A stretch of DNA of 64,000 nucleotides from Rhodococcus tibetensis (GTDB lineage Bacteria > Actinomycetota > Actinomycetes > Mycobacteriales > Mycobacteriaceae), in assembly GCF_024438035.1 (NCBI RefSeq), contig NZ_JANFQF010000002.1, positions 186,001 to 250,000 of the forward strand, in the 5' to 3' direction. The position numbers were made by a program, and so were the translations under genes. Below are positions 1-11,149 of the stretch, piece by piece. The first letter of the stretch is position 1, and each line of letters begins with the position of its first letter. The notes under the pieces are model-generated. The model did no database searches. It worked only from the letters and a program-made list of their open reading frames with translations, and was not told the DNA's origin.

Positions 1-124
1 ACTGGTCCTCGCCCTCGGCGTCGGCTCCCTGCTTCTCGCGGTGGTCGGCTCCGGCAAGTTCGGTGTCGACGGCCTGCTCGGTGCGAAGCTGCCCTGGGCG
101 ACGAAGGAAACCGCAAGCGTCTGA
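1..124 (+). CDS. C-terminal end of a membrane protein, DoxX-like (partial)
   Basis: The window opens inside a gene read in the frame that ends with TGA at 122-124. About 40 codons are visible. They encode a hydrophobic segment (LVLALGVGSLLLAVVGSG) followed by KFGVDGLLG and a short polar tail. A last transmembrane helix followed by a G-x-F-x-x-D-x-L-L-G stretch is typical of DoxX-family integral membrane proteins. The family call rests on this short tail only, and the function cannot be deduced. The gene converges on the transporter ATPase gene that ends at 179. Confidence 0.5.
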   Translation, partial: LVLALGVGSLLLAVVGSGKFGVDGLLGAKLPWATKETASV

Positions 125-137
125 CCCCCGGACGTGG

Positions 138-171
138 AGTGGCAAAGTACGCCGCGGCGTACTTTGCCACT
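138..171. terminator. 34-bp perfect palindrome between convergent genes, probable bidirectional terminator
   Basis: Bases 138-154 are the exact reverse complement of 155-171, with no spacer. The palindrome lies between the stop of the DoxX-like gene (124) and the stop of the ABC ATPase gene (179), where a two-way terminator is expected. No long T tract follows on either side, as is usual in high-GC actinobacteria. Confidence 0.7.
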
Positions 172-178
172 ACACGTG

Positions 179-943
179 TCAGAGGACCTTGTTCAGAAAG
201 TCCTGGGTACGGGCCTCGCGGGGGCTCCCGAAGATCTGCTCGGGTGTTCCCTCCTCGACCACGTAGCCGTCCGCCATGAAGATCACCCGGTCCGCGACCT
301 CACGGGCGAAGCCCATCTCGTGCGTCACCACCACCATCGTCATGCCACCCTTCGCGAGGTCGCGAAGCACCTGCAGAACCTCCCCGACCATCTCCGGGTC
401 GAGGGCGCTGGTGGCCTCGTCGAACAGCATGATGTCCGGGTTCATCGCGAGAGCGCGCGCAATCGCGACACGCTGTTTCTGCCCCCCGGACAAGCTCGCA
501 GGCTTGGCGTCCGCCTTCTCGGCGAGTCCGACCTGATCGAGTAGCCGCACCGCCGTGGCCCGTGCTTCCTCCTTGGAGGCCCGCTTGGTCTGGACGGGCC
601 CCAGCATCACGTTCTCGATCGCCGTCATGTGCGGGAACAGATTGAAGTGCTGGAACACCATGCCGATGTGCTGACGCACACGGTCGATGTCGATCTTCTT
701 GTCGCTCACGTCGAAGCTGTCGACGACGACGCTGCCGCCGGTGATGTCCTCGAGTCGGTTGAGGCAGCGCAGGAAGGTGCTCTTGCCGGAGCCGGACGGG
801 CCGATCACGCAGACCACGTCGCCGCTCTGGATCTCGACGTCGATTCCTTTGAGTACCTCGTTGTCGCCGAACGACTTCTTCAGGCCGCACACACGGATCT
901 TCGGCTCGGTCGTGGCCACCGGGGACTGGTTCGATTCGGTCAT
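179..943 (-). CDS. glnQ: Polar amino-acid ABC transporter ATP-binding protein
   Basis: The 254-residue protein is a cytoplasmic ABC ATPase powering amino-acid import. It shows Walker [10 protein letters not shown] (about 48-56), the Q-loop in [11 protein letters not shown], the signature [15 protein letters not shown], Walker [15 protein letters not shown] and the switch histidine in VVTHEMGFA. Length and motifs match the GlnQ/HisP/ArtP subgroup. The start at 943 overlaps the stop of the upstream permease gene as ATGA, so the two are translationally coupled. The amino acid transported cannot be read from the ATPase. The gene ends at a perfect palindrome shared with the convergent neighbour. 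Confidence 0.93.
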   Translation of the reverse strand: MTESNQSPVATTEPKIRVCGLKKSFGDNEVLKGIDVEIQSGDVVCVIGPSGSGKSTFLRCLNRLEDITGGSVVVDSFDVSDKKIDIDRVRQHIGMVFQHFNLFPHMTAIENVMLGPVQTKRASKEEARATAVRLLDQVGLAEKADAKPASLSGGQKQRVAIARALAMNPDIMLFDEATSALDPEMVGEVLQVLRDLAKGGMTMVVVTHEMGFAREVADRVIFMADGYVVEEGTPEQIFGSPREARTQDFLNKVL

Positions 944-2433
944 CGATTGATCCTCTTCTCGAGGCGGTTCGACAGCTTTGTCAACGCCATGATGATGATG
1001 AAGTACATGACGCCGATGATCAGCCACATGTTGAACGACTGGTAGTTGCGGGCGATGATGATCCGCCCGGTCTGAGTGAGCTCGGCCAGCCCGATCACGG
1101 ACAGGATCGACGTATCTTTCAGCGTGATCACGAATTGGTTGATGTACGACGGGATCATGGTGCGCACGGCCTGCGGCATCACGACCTTCTGCATCGACTT
1201 CAGATAGCTGATGCCGAGGCTTCGCGACGCTTCCATCTGGCCCTTGTCGACCGACAGGATGCCGCCGCGCACGATTTCCGCCATGTAGGCGCCCGCGTTG
1301 AGACTGAGGGTGATGATGCCGGCGGTGAACGCCGACATCTGAAAGTCCAGAGCGGCCGGGATGCCGAAGTAGATGAAGAAGGCTTGCACCAGCAGCGGGG
1401 TTCCGCGGAAGACGTCGACGTAGGTGGTGCCGATTCCGCGGAGCACGATGTTGGTCGACACCCGGAACAGGCCGAAGATCGCACCCAGGACGAGGGCGAT
1501 GGCGATGGAGACGACGGTCAGCAGGACGGTGAGCCACAGTCCTTCGAGGAGAAGTTTCCAGGTGCTTTTGATCAGTCCGAGGATGGAGTTGTCGTCGGTG
1601 CTCGCGTCGGTGTCGAGGTATCGGGCGAGGATGTCTTCGTACTGGCCGTTCGACTTCAGGTTGGCGAGCCCGGCGTTGAACTGCTGCAGGAGCTGCGCGT
1701 TCTGTCCCTTGGCCACGGCGAATCCGTAGCTTGCGCCCGGAACCTTGTCGGTGACGGTCTTGAAACCGTTGCCCTGCTTGATGCCGTAGGCCAGCACCGG
1801 GTAGTCCTCGAACACGGCGGCCGAGTTACCGGTGCGCACCTCGTCGAACATGCTCGACGAGTCGGCGAAGTATTTGGTGGTGAAGCCGTACTGGCTCTTG
1901 ATGGACTCGGCGTACGTCGCGCCTTCGGTGCCGTTCTTGACCGCTACGGACTTGCCGCGCAGATCCTCGTACGAGGCGATCGAGTCGTCGTCCTCGAGCA
2001 CGCCCATCTGGACGCCCGACTCGAAGTACGGGTCGGAGAAGTCGAACGTGGCCTTGCGGGCGTCGGTGATCGACATACCGGCGATCATTCCGTTGGCCTG
2101 CCCGCCGGTGACCGCCTGCAGTGCGGCATCGAATCCGACCGCGTTGACGGTGTAGTCGAATCCCTGGTCTTCGGCGATGGCTGCGAGTAGGTCCATGTCG
2201 ATGCCGACGAGCTTGCCGGATTCGTCCTGGAACTCGAACGGGGCGAACGTGATGTCGGTGGCGACGATGTAGTTGTCGCCCGGGGCGGGCTGCTGCGCGC
2301 CGTTCGGATCGGGCTGTTGCGCGCCTGCGAGGCCTGGCGCGACGAGCGTGACGAGCAGCGTCAGCGCGGCGATCACCGCGGGCACTCTCGGACGTCTGAC
2401 GTGTCTCAGAAGTCGATCGGATCTGCTGTGCAC
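940..2433 (-). CDS. Amino-acid ABC transporter: solute-binding protein fused to permease
   Basis: The protein combines two transporter parts in one chain. It has an N-terminal signal/anchor segment ([17 protein letters not shown]), then a type-3 periplasmic binding domain of about 230 residues ([30 protein letters not shown]). From about residue 290 there is a HisM/GlnP-type permease with several membrane helices and an EAA-type loop ([20 protein letters not shown]). Such binding-protein/permease fusions occur in Gram-positive glutamine and arginine transporters. I chose the GTG at 2433 (497 aa), preceded by a GGGG tract; an in-frame ATG at 2493 would add 20 residues rich in Arg and Pro. The gene overlaps the ATPase gene and together they form a complete importer. 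Confidence 0.88.
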   Translation of the reverse strand: MHSRSDRLLRHVRRPRVPAVIAALTLLVTLVAPGLAGAQQPDPNGAQQPAPGDNYIVATDITFAPFEFQDESGKLVGIDMDLLAAIAEDQGFDYTVNAVGFDAALQAVTGGQANGMIAGMSITDARKATFDFSDPYFESGVQMGVLEDDDSIASYEDLRGKSVAVKNGTEGATYAESIKSQYGFTTKYFADSSSMFDEVRTGNSAAVFEDYPVLAYGIKQGNGFKTVTDKVPGASYGFAVAKGQNAQLLQQFNAGLANLKSNGQYEDILARYLDTDASTDDNSILGLIKSTWKLLLEGLWLTVLLTVVSIAIALVLGAIFGLFRVSTNIVLRGIGTTYVDVFRGTPLLVQAFFIYFGIPAALDFQMSAFTAGIITLSLNAGAYMAEIVRGGILSVDKGQMEASRSLGISYLKSMQKVVMPQAVRTMIPSYINQFVITLKDTSILSVIGLAELTQTGRIIIARNYQSFNMWLIIGVMYFIIIMALTKLSNRLEKRINR

Positions 2434-2583
2434 GGAACCCCAGCTTTCTATGACAGTGCCCGGTCGCTTCCGGGCTCTTGGTGCATGACGCAAGATACTG
2501 CGTCGGCGCGGGTGGTCCGAACCAGAAGCATTTTTCGCGCCGAGTCGGAAACCGTGTCCGATCTCAATCTATTTGTGATCTAG

Positions 2584-3786
<1,203 letters not shown>

Positions 3787-3805
3787 CCCGCTCGCCTTGA
3801 CGTAA

Positions 3806-4942
<1,137 letters not shown>

Positions 4943-4952
4943 AGTCTCCCTG

Positions 4953-5858
4953 GTGTCCGACGCCGAACTACCCCATGTCGAACGAGGTCAGACCGCCCGA
5001 GGGCAGGCTGCTCTGCTCGGCCCCGCCGAAGTGCGTTCCCTGGCCGAGGAATTCGGTGTGCGCCCCACTAAGCAACTGGGGCAGAACTTCGTTCACGACG
5101 CCAATACCGTCCGTCGTATCGTAGCCACTGCCGGAGTGGGCCGCAGCGACATCGTTCTCGAGGTCGGGCCCGGTCTCGGCTCGCTGACCCTGGCGCTCCT
5201 CGACGTGGTGGACAAGGTGATCGCGGTGGAGATCGATCCCAATCTCGCCGCTCGCCTTCCGGTTACGGTCGCCGACCGGGCTCCGGGGCTGGCGGACCGG
5301 CTGACCGTGGTCGAGGCGGACGCGATGCGCGTCCAGCCGTCCGAGATTCCCGGTGAACCCACTGCGCTCGTCGCCAATCTGCCCTACAACGTGGCCGTGC
5401 CGGTGTTGCTGCACCTGTTCGCGGAACTGCCCAGTCTGCGAACGGCTCTGGTGATGGTGCAGGCTGAGGTGGCGGACCGCCTGGCGGCTTCGCCCGGAAG
5501 CAAGACCTACGGGGTGCCGAGCGTGAAGGCCAACTTCTTCGGTGCCGTCCGGCGTGCGGGGGCCGTGGGTAAGGCGGTGTTCTGGCCGGTTCCCAAGGTG
5601 GAGTCCGGATTGGTGCGCATCGATCGTTACGCCGAACCTCCGTGGCCGATCGACGACGAGCATCGGCGGCGAGTGTTTTCCGTGATCGACGCCGCATTCG
5701 CGCAGCGCCGCAAGACTTTACGTGCTGCACTCAGTGGCTGGGCAGGCTCCCCCGTCGAAGCGGAGCGCAGGCTCGTGGAGGCGGGCATCGAACCGTCTAC
5801 GCGCGGGGAAAGACTCGATGCTGCGGCATTCGTCCGTCTTGCCGCCACCCGTCCGTAA
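4953..5858 (+). CDS. ksgA: 16S rRNA (adenine1518-N6/adenine1519-N6)-dimethyltransferase
   Basis: KsgA dimethylates two adjacent adenines in the 3' hairpin of 16S rRNA during small-subunit assembly, using SAM. The sequence shows [10 protein letters not shown], the SAM motif [15 protein letters not shown], the acidic motif [10 protein letters not shown] and the catalytic [11 protein letters not shown]. About 301 residues is normal for the family. I chose GTG 4953 because mycobacterial KsgA proteins extend upstream of the LLG-x-x-E motif to about here; the ribosome-binding site is weak and the start is 11 bases after rpfB, suggesting coupling. In M. tuberculosis ispE follows directly, but here other genes intervene. 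Confidence 0.95.
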   Translation: MSDAELPHVERGQTARGQAALLGPAEVRSLAEEFGVRPTKQLGQNFVHDANTVRRIVATAGVGRSDIVLEVGPGLGSLTLALLDVVDKVIAVEIDPNLAARLPVTVADRAPGLADRLTVVEADAMRVQPSEIPGEPTALVANLPYNVAVPVLLHLFAELPSLRTALVMVQAEVADRLAASPGSKTYGVPSVKANFFGAVRRAGAVGKAVFWPVPKVESGLVRIDRYAEPPWPIDDEHRRRVFSVIDAAFAQRRKTLRAALSGWAGSPVEAERRLVEAGIEPSTRGERLDAAAFVRLAATRP

Positions 5859-6167
5859 CAGCGAAGACGCCGCCATCGCTGCCGAGATGCAGGGAGGTCG
5901 TGTCTCGCTCGACCTCGACACTAGCGCGTCGAATCCCATCAGGTGGGCAGTTGCCCGCATTGATTCGGGGGTGGGGGAGACAACCGGCCACCGATGTGGT
6001 TCACTATTGGAGGTCGTAAGTTTTGTGTTTGTGTTTCCCACGCTCGCAAATCGATGGTTGCGAGCGTTTGGACGTCCTCCACAGGAATTGTCATAAGCGG
6101 TCGTGTCAGATGACCCAGGTAACCGAGCCGGTTACCTGAAGAAGAAACTGTGTTAGAGGAGATTTAC
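5859..6167. other. Intergenic region between ksgA and csp
   Basis: No convincing gene is visible in these 309 bases. The last 60 bases hold an inverted repeat (6116-6138) and a strong ribosome-binding site (AGAGGAGA, 6155-6162), and probably form the leader of the cold-shock mRNA. Confidence 0.5.
6116..6138 (+). promoter_or_regulatory. Inverted repeat in the csp leader
   Basis: CAGGTAACC (6116-6124) and GGTTACCTG (6130-6138) are perfect complements around five bases. The repeat lies 30 bases before the csp start codon. It could fold in the mRNA leader, as cold-shock mRNAs often do, or bind a repressor. The sequence does not distinguish these. Confidence 0.45.
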
Positions 6168-6371
6168 ATGGCAGAGGGCATCGTGAAGTGGTTCAACTCC
6201 GAGAAGGGGTTCGGCTTCATCGCCCCCGAGGATGGCAGCGCTGACGTGTTCGTCCATTACTCGGAGATCCAGAGCGGCGGCTTCCGCACGCTCGAGGAGA
6301 ACCAGCGTGTTTCGTTCGAGATCGGCCAGGGCAACAAGGGCCCGCAGGCCACCGGCGTCACCCTGGTCTGA
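6168..6371 (+). CDS. Cold-shock protein, CspA family
   Basis: This is a 67-residue single-domain nucleic-acid-binding protein that melts RNA structure. RNP1 (KGFGFIAP) and RNP2 (VFVHYSEI) are intact, following the canonical start [18 protein letters not shown]. The ATG at 6168 has an ideal ribosome-binding site (AGAGGAGA) and the length equals the family's. It is a monocistronic gene with a structured leader and a strong terminator at 6415-6444. Confidence 0.97.
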   Translation: MAEGIVKWFNSEKGFGFIAPEDGSADVFVHYSEIQSGGFRTLEENQRVSFEIGQGNKGPQATGVTLV

Positions 6372-6414
6372 GAACGACCATGACTTCCCGGTCCGCCGGG
6401 ACGTGACGTTCGAG

Positions 6415-6444
6415 CAAGGCCCCACTCTTCGGAGTGGGGCCTTG
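6415..6444 (+). terminator. Rho-independent terminator of csp
   Basis: A 13-bp perfect stem (6415-6427 with 6432-6444) encloses a TTCG tetraloop, and the stem is followed by TCTCGTTTCT. It lies 43 bases after the csp stop and just before the end of the convergent membrane-protein gene, which it may also serve. Confidence 0.9.
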
Positions 6445-6456
6445 TCTCGTTTCTGC

Positions 6457-6891
6457 TCACACCGAACGTAGATGCGCTGCTTGATACGCCAGATTGATTG
6501 CACACACCAGCCACAGCTGGAGGGCTGAATTCGGCCCGAAGAGACCGACAACGGCCGCGATTCCGAGGGCGACAGCGACGAAGAACGTTGCGGTGCCCAA
6601 TCCTCGGCGACGTCCCGGACGGAAGATCAGCACACCGGTGACGAGAAGCGCCCACGCCGTCGTGGCGAGGATGGCTGCGCAGACGTACCACGCCGACGAG
6701 TACCGCGCCGGCCAGGTCCACGGATCGTTTCCGTTGTCCAGGGTGCACAGAAATGCCAGCGAGAACACCATGGTGACCACGGTTGCGGCGCCGAGCGCCA
6801 GATGGCCCCCCACAAGCACTTTCAGGCTGCTTCCGGACCCTGACGGTGCGCGGGCGCGCCCCTCCTCGACAATCGTGTGCATCCCCGACAA
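6457..6891 (-). CDS. Small integral membrane protein of unknown function
   Basis: This 144-residue protein has about four predicted membrane helices: LVGGHLALGAATVVTMVFSL, YVCAAILATTAWALLVTGVL, TATFFVAVALGIAAVVGLFG and ALQLWLVCAINLAYQ. I recognise no family or catalytic motif. An internal ATG at 6882 (MHTIVEEG) is an alternative start. It converges on csp and lies downstream of the WYL regulator on the same strand, but the hairpin at 6963-6997 separates the two. Confidence 0.7.
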   Translation of the reverse strand: MSGMHTIVEEGRARAPSGSGSSLKVLVGGHLALGAATVVTMVFSLAFLCTLDNGNDPWTWPARYSSAWYVCAAILATTAWALLVTGVLIFRPGRRRGLGTATFFVAVALGIAAVVGLFGPNSALQLWLVCAINLAYQAAHLRSV

Positions 6892-6962
6892 CCCCGACCC
6901 CTTCTTCTCGTCACTGCTCGGACACCGATGAACGACCGCGTCGCCCCGTCGATATCCGAGAC

Positions 6963-6997
6963 ACGCCTGACCACGGAACGGCGTCGTGGTCAGGCGT
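6963..6997 (-). terminator. Terminator of the WYL regulator gene
   Basis: A perfect 13-bp inverted repeat (6963-6975 with 6985-6997) surrounds nine bases. On the minus strand the first arm overlaps the stop codon of the WYL regulator (6990-6992), so the hairpin forms exactly at the gene end. Confidence 0.8.
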
Positions 6998-7958
6998 TAC
7001 CGTAGCGGTCGGCGAAGAGGCGGTGGCGTTCGCCCACCCGTCGGCACTCTTCTCGCAGCTCAGGTGGATCGAGCACAGTGAAGTCGGTGCCGAAAGCGCT
7101 GAGCCAGTTGGCGATCGACGCCAGGGAGTCGCCGCCGAGCGCCACGGCGCAGCGGCCGTCCGGTAGTTCTTCGAGAGTGCCCCAGTCTTCGTGCACCATG
7201 GGAGCGATCTCGTCGATCGGAGCGTGCAAGAGCACCCGTGCGCGTATCTGCGTGACCGCGCGGTTGATTCCGCGGGAGACGAAGTCGGCGGCGCCGCCGG
7301 GCGGGAGCTCGCGCGGCGCGAAGCGGGGGCCGGTCGGAATCTTCGGTGTCATTCGATCCACCCGGAACGAACGCCAGTCGGCGCGCGTGAGATCCCATGC
7401 CACCAGGTACCAGCGAACCCCGGATCGGACGAGCCGGTAGGGCTCCACTTCGCGGCGACTCTCGGTGCCGTCGTGGGTGCTGTAGTCGAATCGGAGACGC
7501 TCATGGTTGTGGCACACCGAGGCGACGCTGGAGAGCACTTGCGCGTTCACGGCGCTCCGCGCGGGTTCTCGGTGCACCACGTCGACCTGCAACGCCTCGA
7601 GGCGGTGGCGGAGCCGCGACGGCATCACCTGCCTGAGCTTGACGAGGGCGCGCATCGACGCCTCCCCGATGCCCACCACGGAACCGGTGGCTCCCGATTG
7701 GAGTCCGAGAGCGACAGCCATGACCTCTTCGTCGTCGAGTAGGAGAGGCGGCATCTCGGCGCCGGCACCCAGTTGGTAACCGCCGCCGACTCCGACGGTC
7801 GCATCGACCGGGTAGCCGAGGTCGCGGAGTTTTTCGACGTCCCGGCGAACGGTGCGCGGCGTGATTCCGAGTCGATCGGCCAGTTCGGCTCCGGACCAGT
7901 CCTTGCGCGTCTGCAGGAGTGAGAGCAACCGGAGAAGTCGCGCCGAAGTTTCTCGCAT
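6990..7958 (-). CDS. WYL-domain transcriptional regulator (YafY/DeoR-like HTH)
   Basis: This 322-residue cytoplasmic DNA-binding protein has an N-terminal winged helix (LLSLLQTRKDWSGAELADRL, then GITPRTVRRDVEKLRDLGYP, about 8-50). The WYL domain follows at about 140-220 (VEPYRLVRSGVRWYLVAWDL, then WRSFRVDRM), with a C-terminal WCX-like extension. WYL domains sense small ligands or nucleic acid, and many act in stress or DNA-damage responses. The gene is divergent from the secreted DUF218 gene at 8131, with a 172-base shared promoter region, so regulation of that neighbour is plausible but unproven. Confidence 0.92.
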   Translation of the reverse strand: MRETSARLLRLLSLLQTRKDWSGAELADRLGITPRTVRRDVEKLRDLGYPVDATVGVGGGYQLGAGAEMPPLLLDDEEVMAVALGLQSGATGSVVGIGEASMRALVKLRQVMPSRLRHRLEALQVDVVHREPARSAVNAQVLSSVASVCHNHERLRFDYSTHDGTESRREVEPYRLVRSGVRWYLVAWDLTRADWRSFRVDRMTPKIPTGPRFAPRELPPGGAADFVSRGINRAVTQIRARVLLHAPIDEIAPMVHEDWGTLEELPDGRCAVALGGDSLASIANWLSAFGTDFTVLDPPELREECRRVGERHRLFADRYGNA

Positions 7959-8130
7959 GACGATCAGGATGCCACCTATTGCGGACAGATCCTGTCCTGA
8001 TTTTCAAGAAACCGTCTGGTACGAAATCGAGCGGCCCCACCGGTCCCGCCACTACACTGGCCGCCGACGCTCCACGGACCATCGCACCAGTCTTCTCGTG
8101 AAAATCCGACGGAAAGGTCCTTGTTTCAGG

Positions 8131-9024
8131 ATGAATACGCGTATTCGGCTGCTTCCCGCCAGGGCAGCGGCAGCCGCCCTGCTGGCCACCCTCTTCTCGC
8201 TCGTCCTCGCGGTCTCACCCATCGCAACGGCCTCGGCCTCGGCCGCAGATCTCTTCAACAGTGCACAGGGCAGATTCGCCGCCGGTGACGCACGAGGAGC
8301 GCTCGCCGACATCGGGGGAGCCGTCGCCCAGGACCCGGGAGACCCGAATGCGGTGGCTCTGCAGGCCATCTACGCCGATGCAGTCGGAGACCCGATCACC
8401 CGGGAAGCGGCGCTCGCACGACTGGGAGCGATGGATGGGGGAATGCGTGCCGGCGTGCACGGTCTGCTCGACGCCATCAGAATCGCTTCCTTCACGCCGC
8501 CGAACCCGCTTCCCGCCATCCAGGGTCCGTCCACGGCGATCGTCGTCCTCGGTTACGGACTGCTTCCCGACGGCTCCATGCGCCCTGAGTTGATCAACCG
8601 GCTACAGGCCACGGTGATCCAGTCGTGGGTGTCCCCGTTCTCGCCCATCATTGTGACCGGCGGCAACCCGCAGAACGGCATCACCGAGGCAGCTGCCATG
8701 CAGGGGTGGTTACAGGCCAACGGTGTTCCGAGCCACCGGATCCATGCCGAACACCGTGCTGGATCGACGGTGGGCAACGCGCTCAACTCGGTGCCGCTCG
8801 CGCGCTCGCTCGGTGCGGGTGGCGCGATCATCGTGACGTCGGCCAACCACATCCGCAGGGCAACGGTCGATTTCAACGTCGCCGGACTGCCGGTGGTCGG
8901 GGCGATGAGCGCGATCACCAGTGCCGGTCAGCTGATCGCCGAAGTCATGCCCTTGACCAAGGACCAGCAGCTCGGCATGTACCGCGACGCGATCAGAGTG
9001 TTCGGCATCCCCGCCGGCTATTGA
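8131..9024 (+). CDS. Secreted DUF218/YdcF-family protein
   Basis: This 297-residue protein begins with a signal peptide (RAAAAALLATLFSLVLAV, probable cleavage after ASAS-A). A TPR-like helical stretch (AQGRFAAGDARGALADIG) comes next. A DUF218 domain begins near residue 130: AIVVLGYGLLPDGSMRPELI, VTGGNPQNGITEAAAMQGWL, GSTVGNALNSVPLARS. DUF218 proteins include SanA and YdcF and are linked to envelope integrity; the reaction is unknown. The ATG at 8131 is preceded by GGAAAGG. The reading frame is open further upstream but has no signal peptide until this Met. The 3' end overlaps the convergent symporter gene by seven bases. Confidence 0.85.
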   Translation: MNTRIRLLPARAAAAALLATLFSLVLAVSPIATASASAADLFNSAQGRFAAGDARGALADIGGAVAQDPGDPNAVALQAIYADAVGDPITREAALARLGAMDGGMRAGVHGLLDAIRIASFTPPNPLPAIQGPSTAIVVLGYGLLPDGSMRPELINRLQATVIQSWVSPFSPIIVTGGNPQNGITEAAAMQGWLQANGVPSHRIHAEHRAGSTVGNALNSVPLARSLGAGGAIIVTSANHIRRATVDFNVAGLPVVGAMSAITSAGQLIAEVMPLTKDQQLGMYRDAIRVFGIPAGY

Positions 9025-10385
9025 CGCGACTCGTACTGGGCCACGACCGGCGGCGGCTCGAAGGGATCCGCGCTGCCGGGGGTGAGCTTTCCGTCGAGGG
9101 CGTCCAGCATCTGCTGTCGGTCGAGCTGCCCTTCCCAGTTCGAGACGACGAACGTCGCGACACAGTTGCCGAGGAGATTGACGAATACCCGCATCGAATC
9201 CATGATGCGGTCGGCGCCGAGGAGCACGGCGACGGCCGCCGTAGGAAAGATCCCGAGTGCGGTGGCGGTAGCGGACAGGGCAAGGAAGGACGAACCCGGC
9301 ACGCCCGCCATGCCTTTGGAGGTGAGCAACAAGATGAATAGCGCACCGAGTTGATCGCCGAGCGACAGGTCGTGGCCGGTGGCCTGGGCGAGGAACAGCG
9401 TGGAGATGGACAGGTAGATCGCGGCCCCGTCGAGGTTGAACGAGTATCCGGTCGGCACAACGAGACCGGTCGTGGCCTGCGAGTTCCCTGCGCCGACGAG
9501 CTTGGCCATGATGCGGGGAAGCACGGCCTCGGACGAGGCGGTTCCCAGCGCGAGACCGAACTCCTCCTTGGTGTAACGGATGAACGTGAAGATGTTCAGT
9601 CCCGCGGCGAACTTCGCGATCAGCGCGAGGACGAGGACGAACAAGGCTCCGGCGAGGTAGCAGCAGGCGATGAGTTTGGCGAAGCTGCCCAGCGTGGAGA
9701 TTCCGTACTGGCCGATGATGAACGCCATCGCGCCGAACGCGCCGATCGGGGCGAGCCGCATGATCCAGCCGATGATGATGAAGATGATGTGGCTGAGGTG
9801 GTCGACGAATTCGAGAACCAGCGGGGGACCGTGCTCGCCGAACTTGGCCAGGGCGATGCCGAAGAGCACCGCGAAGAAGAGGACCTGAAGAAGTAGGTTG
9901 TCGGCGAAGGCACCGACGACGCTGGACGGCACGATGCCGGTGAGGAATTCCACGGCGCCGGGTAGTTCACCACCGCCGGTCTTCTCCGTGATCTGCTCGG
10001 TGCCGTCGGCGAGAGTGGCTGGGTCGATGTCGAATCCGGCGCCGGGTTTGACGATGTTTCCCATCACCAACCCGAAGAGCAGCGCGAAGCCGGTGACCGC
10101 GGTGAAGTAGATCAGCGCCTTGACGCCGATCCGTCCGACGGCCTTGACGTCGCCGACTTTGGCGATTCCCGTCACTACCACCGTGAAGATCAACGGTGCG
10201 ATCAGCATCTTGATCAGCTTGACGAACGTGTCGCCGATCGGTTTCAGCTCGGATCCCACGGTCGGCCACAACCATCCCAGCGTGATGCCGCCGACGATTC
10301 CGATCAGAAGTTGCACGAACAGATTGGTGTACCAGGGCGATCGGGTAGCCGGGATTGCGACAGGCGGGGGAGGGGATGAGGCCAT
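9018..10385 (-). CDS. Dicarboxylate/amino acid:cation symporter (DAACS family)
   Basis: This 455-residue membrane transporter has eight or so membrane segments plus re-entrant loops. Family motifs are visible: KLIKMLIAPLIFTVVVTGI, the serine-rich loop GTASSEAVLPRIM, NLDGAAIYLSISTLFLAQA (binding-site TM7) and LLLTSKGMAGVPGSSFLAL (HP2). DctA imports C4-dicarboxylates, whereas GltP imports glutamate and aspartate with protons. The N-D-G and S-S-E motifs fit either. The gene is monocistronic and converges on the DUF218 gene; its start lies 138 bases from ureA, which is divergent. Confidence 0.92.
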   Translation of the reverse strand: MASSPPPPVAIPATRSPWYTNLFVQLLIGIVGGITLGWLWPTVGSELKPIGDTFVKLIKMLIAPLIFTVVVTGIAKVGDVKAVGRIGVKALIYFTAVTGFALLFGLVMGNIVKPGAGFDIDPATLADGTEQITEKTGGGELPGAVEFLTGIVPSSVVGAFADNLLLQVLFFAVLFGIALAKFGEHGPPLVLEFVDHLSHIIFIIIGWIMRLAPIGAFGAMAFIIGQYGISTLGSFAKLIACCYLAGALFVLVLALIAKFAAGLNIFTFIRYTKEEFGLALGTASSEAVLPRIMAKLVGAGNSQATTGLVVPTGYSFNLDGAAIYLSISTLFLAQATGHDLSLGDQLGALFILLLTSKGMAGVPGSSFLALSATATALGIFPTAAVAVLLGADRIMDSMRVFVNLLGNCVATFVVSNWEGQLDRQQMLDALDGKLTPGSADPFEPPPVVAQYESRQ

Positions 10386-10523
10386 GCGGGAACGGTAGGA
10401 AGGCGCTGTGTCGAGTGCGTGTCACGAATGTTTCCGTGATGAGAAGCGTGACGGGTCAGGGCCTGGGCGGTGCCACAACGCAGATCGTGGCAGTATTGCG
10501 ACGCACCGACCGCAGGAGGACAC

Positions 10524-10826
10524 ATGCGCTTGTCGCCCCACGAGCAGGAGCGTCTGCTCCTGAGCTACGCCGCAGAACTCGCGCGTAGGCGACAGCAACG
10601 GGGCCTGACGCTCAATCATCCGGAGGCGGTCGCGATCATCACCGACCACATTCTCGAGGGTGCGCGGGACGGACGATCGGTGGCGGAGCTGATGGTCTCC
10701 GGGCGTGAGGTGCTCACTCGGTCCGATGTGATGGAAGGCGTCCCCGAGATGCTGCACGACGTGCAGGTGGAGGCGACCTTCCCCGACGGCACCAAACTCG
10801 TCACCGTCCACGATCCGATTGCATAG
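10524..10826 (+). CDS. ureA: Urease subunit gamma
   Basis: This 100-residue structural subunit is part of the nickel enzyme that hydrolyses urea to ammonia and CO2. It shows the family start [20 protein letters not shown], the [20 protein letters not shown] helix and a C-terminal [18 protein letters not shown]. The ATG at 10524 has a perfect ribosome-binding site (AGGAGGA). It is the first gene of the six-gene urease operon ureABCFGD, and gamma, beta and alpha are separate proteins as in mycobacteria. Confidence 0.97.
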   Translation: MRLSPHEQERLLLSYAAELARRRQQRGLTLNHPEAVAIITDHILEGARDGRSVAELMVSGREVLTRSDVMEGVPEMLHDVQVEATFPDGTKLVTVHDPIA

Positions 10827-10834
10827 GGGGCATC

Positions 10835-11149
10835 GTGATTCCAGGTGAAGTGTTCTGCGCCGACGGTGTGATCGAGCTCAACGAGGGCGCGCCCCGCACG
10901 CGACTCGAGGTCGTGAACACCGGTGATCGGCCCGTGCAGGTCGGCAGCCATGTCCACTTCCCGCAGTCGAACTCCGCTCTCCAGTTCGATCGGGTGGCCG
11001 CGCACGGCCTACGGCTCGATATCCCCGCAGGCACTGCGGTGCGGTTCGAACCGGGAATTGCGCAGACGATTTCGCTCGTACCCCTCGGTGGTGGACGCGA
11101 AGTACACGGACTGAGCCTTACGCCTCCCGGCAGGCTGGACCCGTCATGA
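10835..11149 (+). CDS. ureB: Urease subunit beta
   Basis: This 104-residue subunit bridges the urease alpha and gamma chains. It begins at GTG 10835 with [19 protein letters not shown]. The conserved core [18 protein letters not shown] and [15 protein letters not shown] are present. It starts eight bases after ureA and overlaps the ureC start by four bases (ATGA), so translation of the three subunits is coupled. Confidence 0.97.
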   Translation: MIPGEVFCADGVIELNEGAPRTRLEVVNTGDRPVQVGSHVHFPQSNSALQFDRVAAHGLRLDIPAGTAVRFEPGIAQTISLVPLGGGREVHGLSLTPPGRLDPS

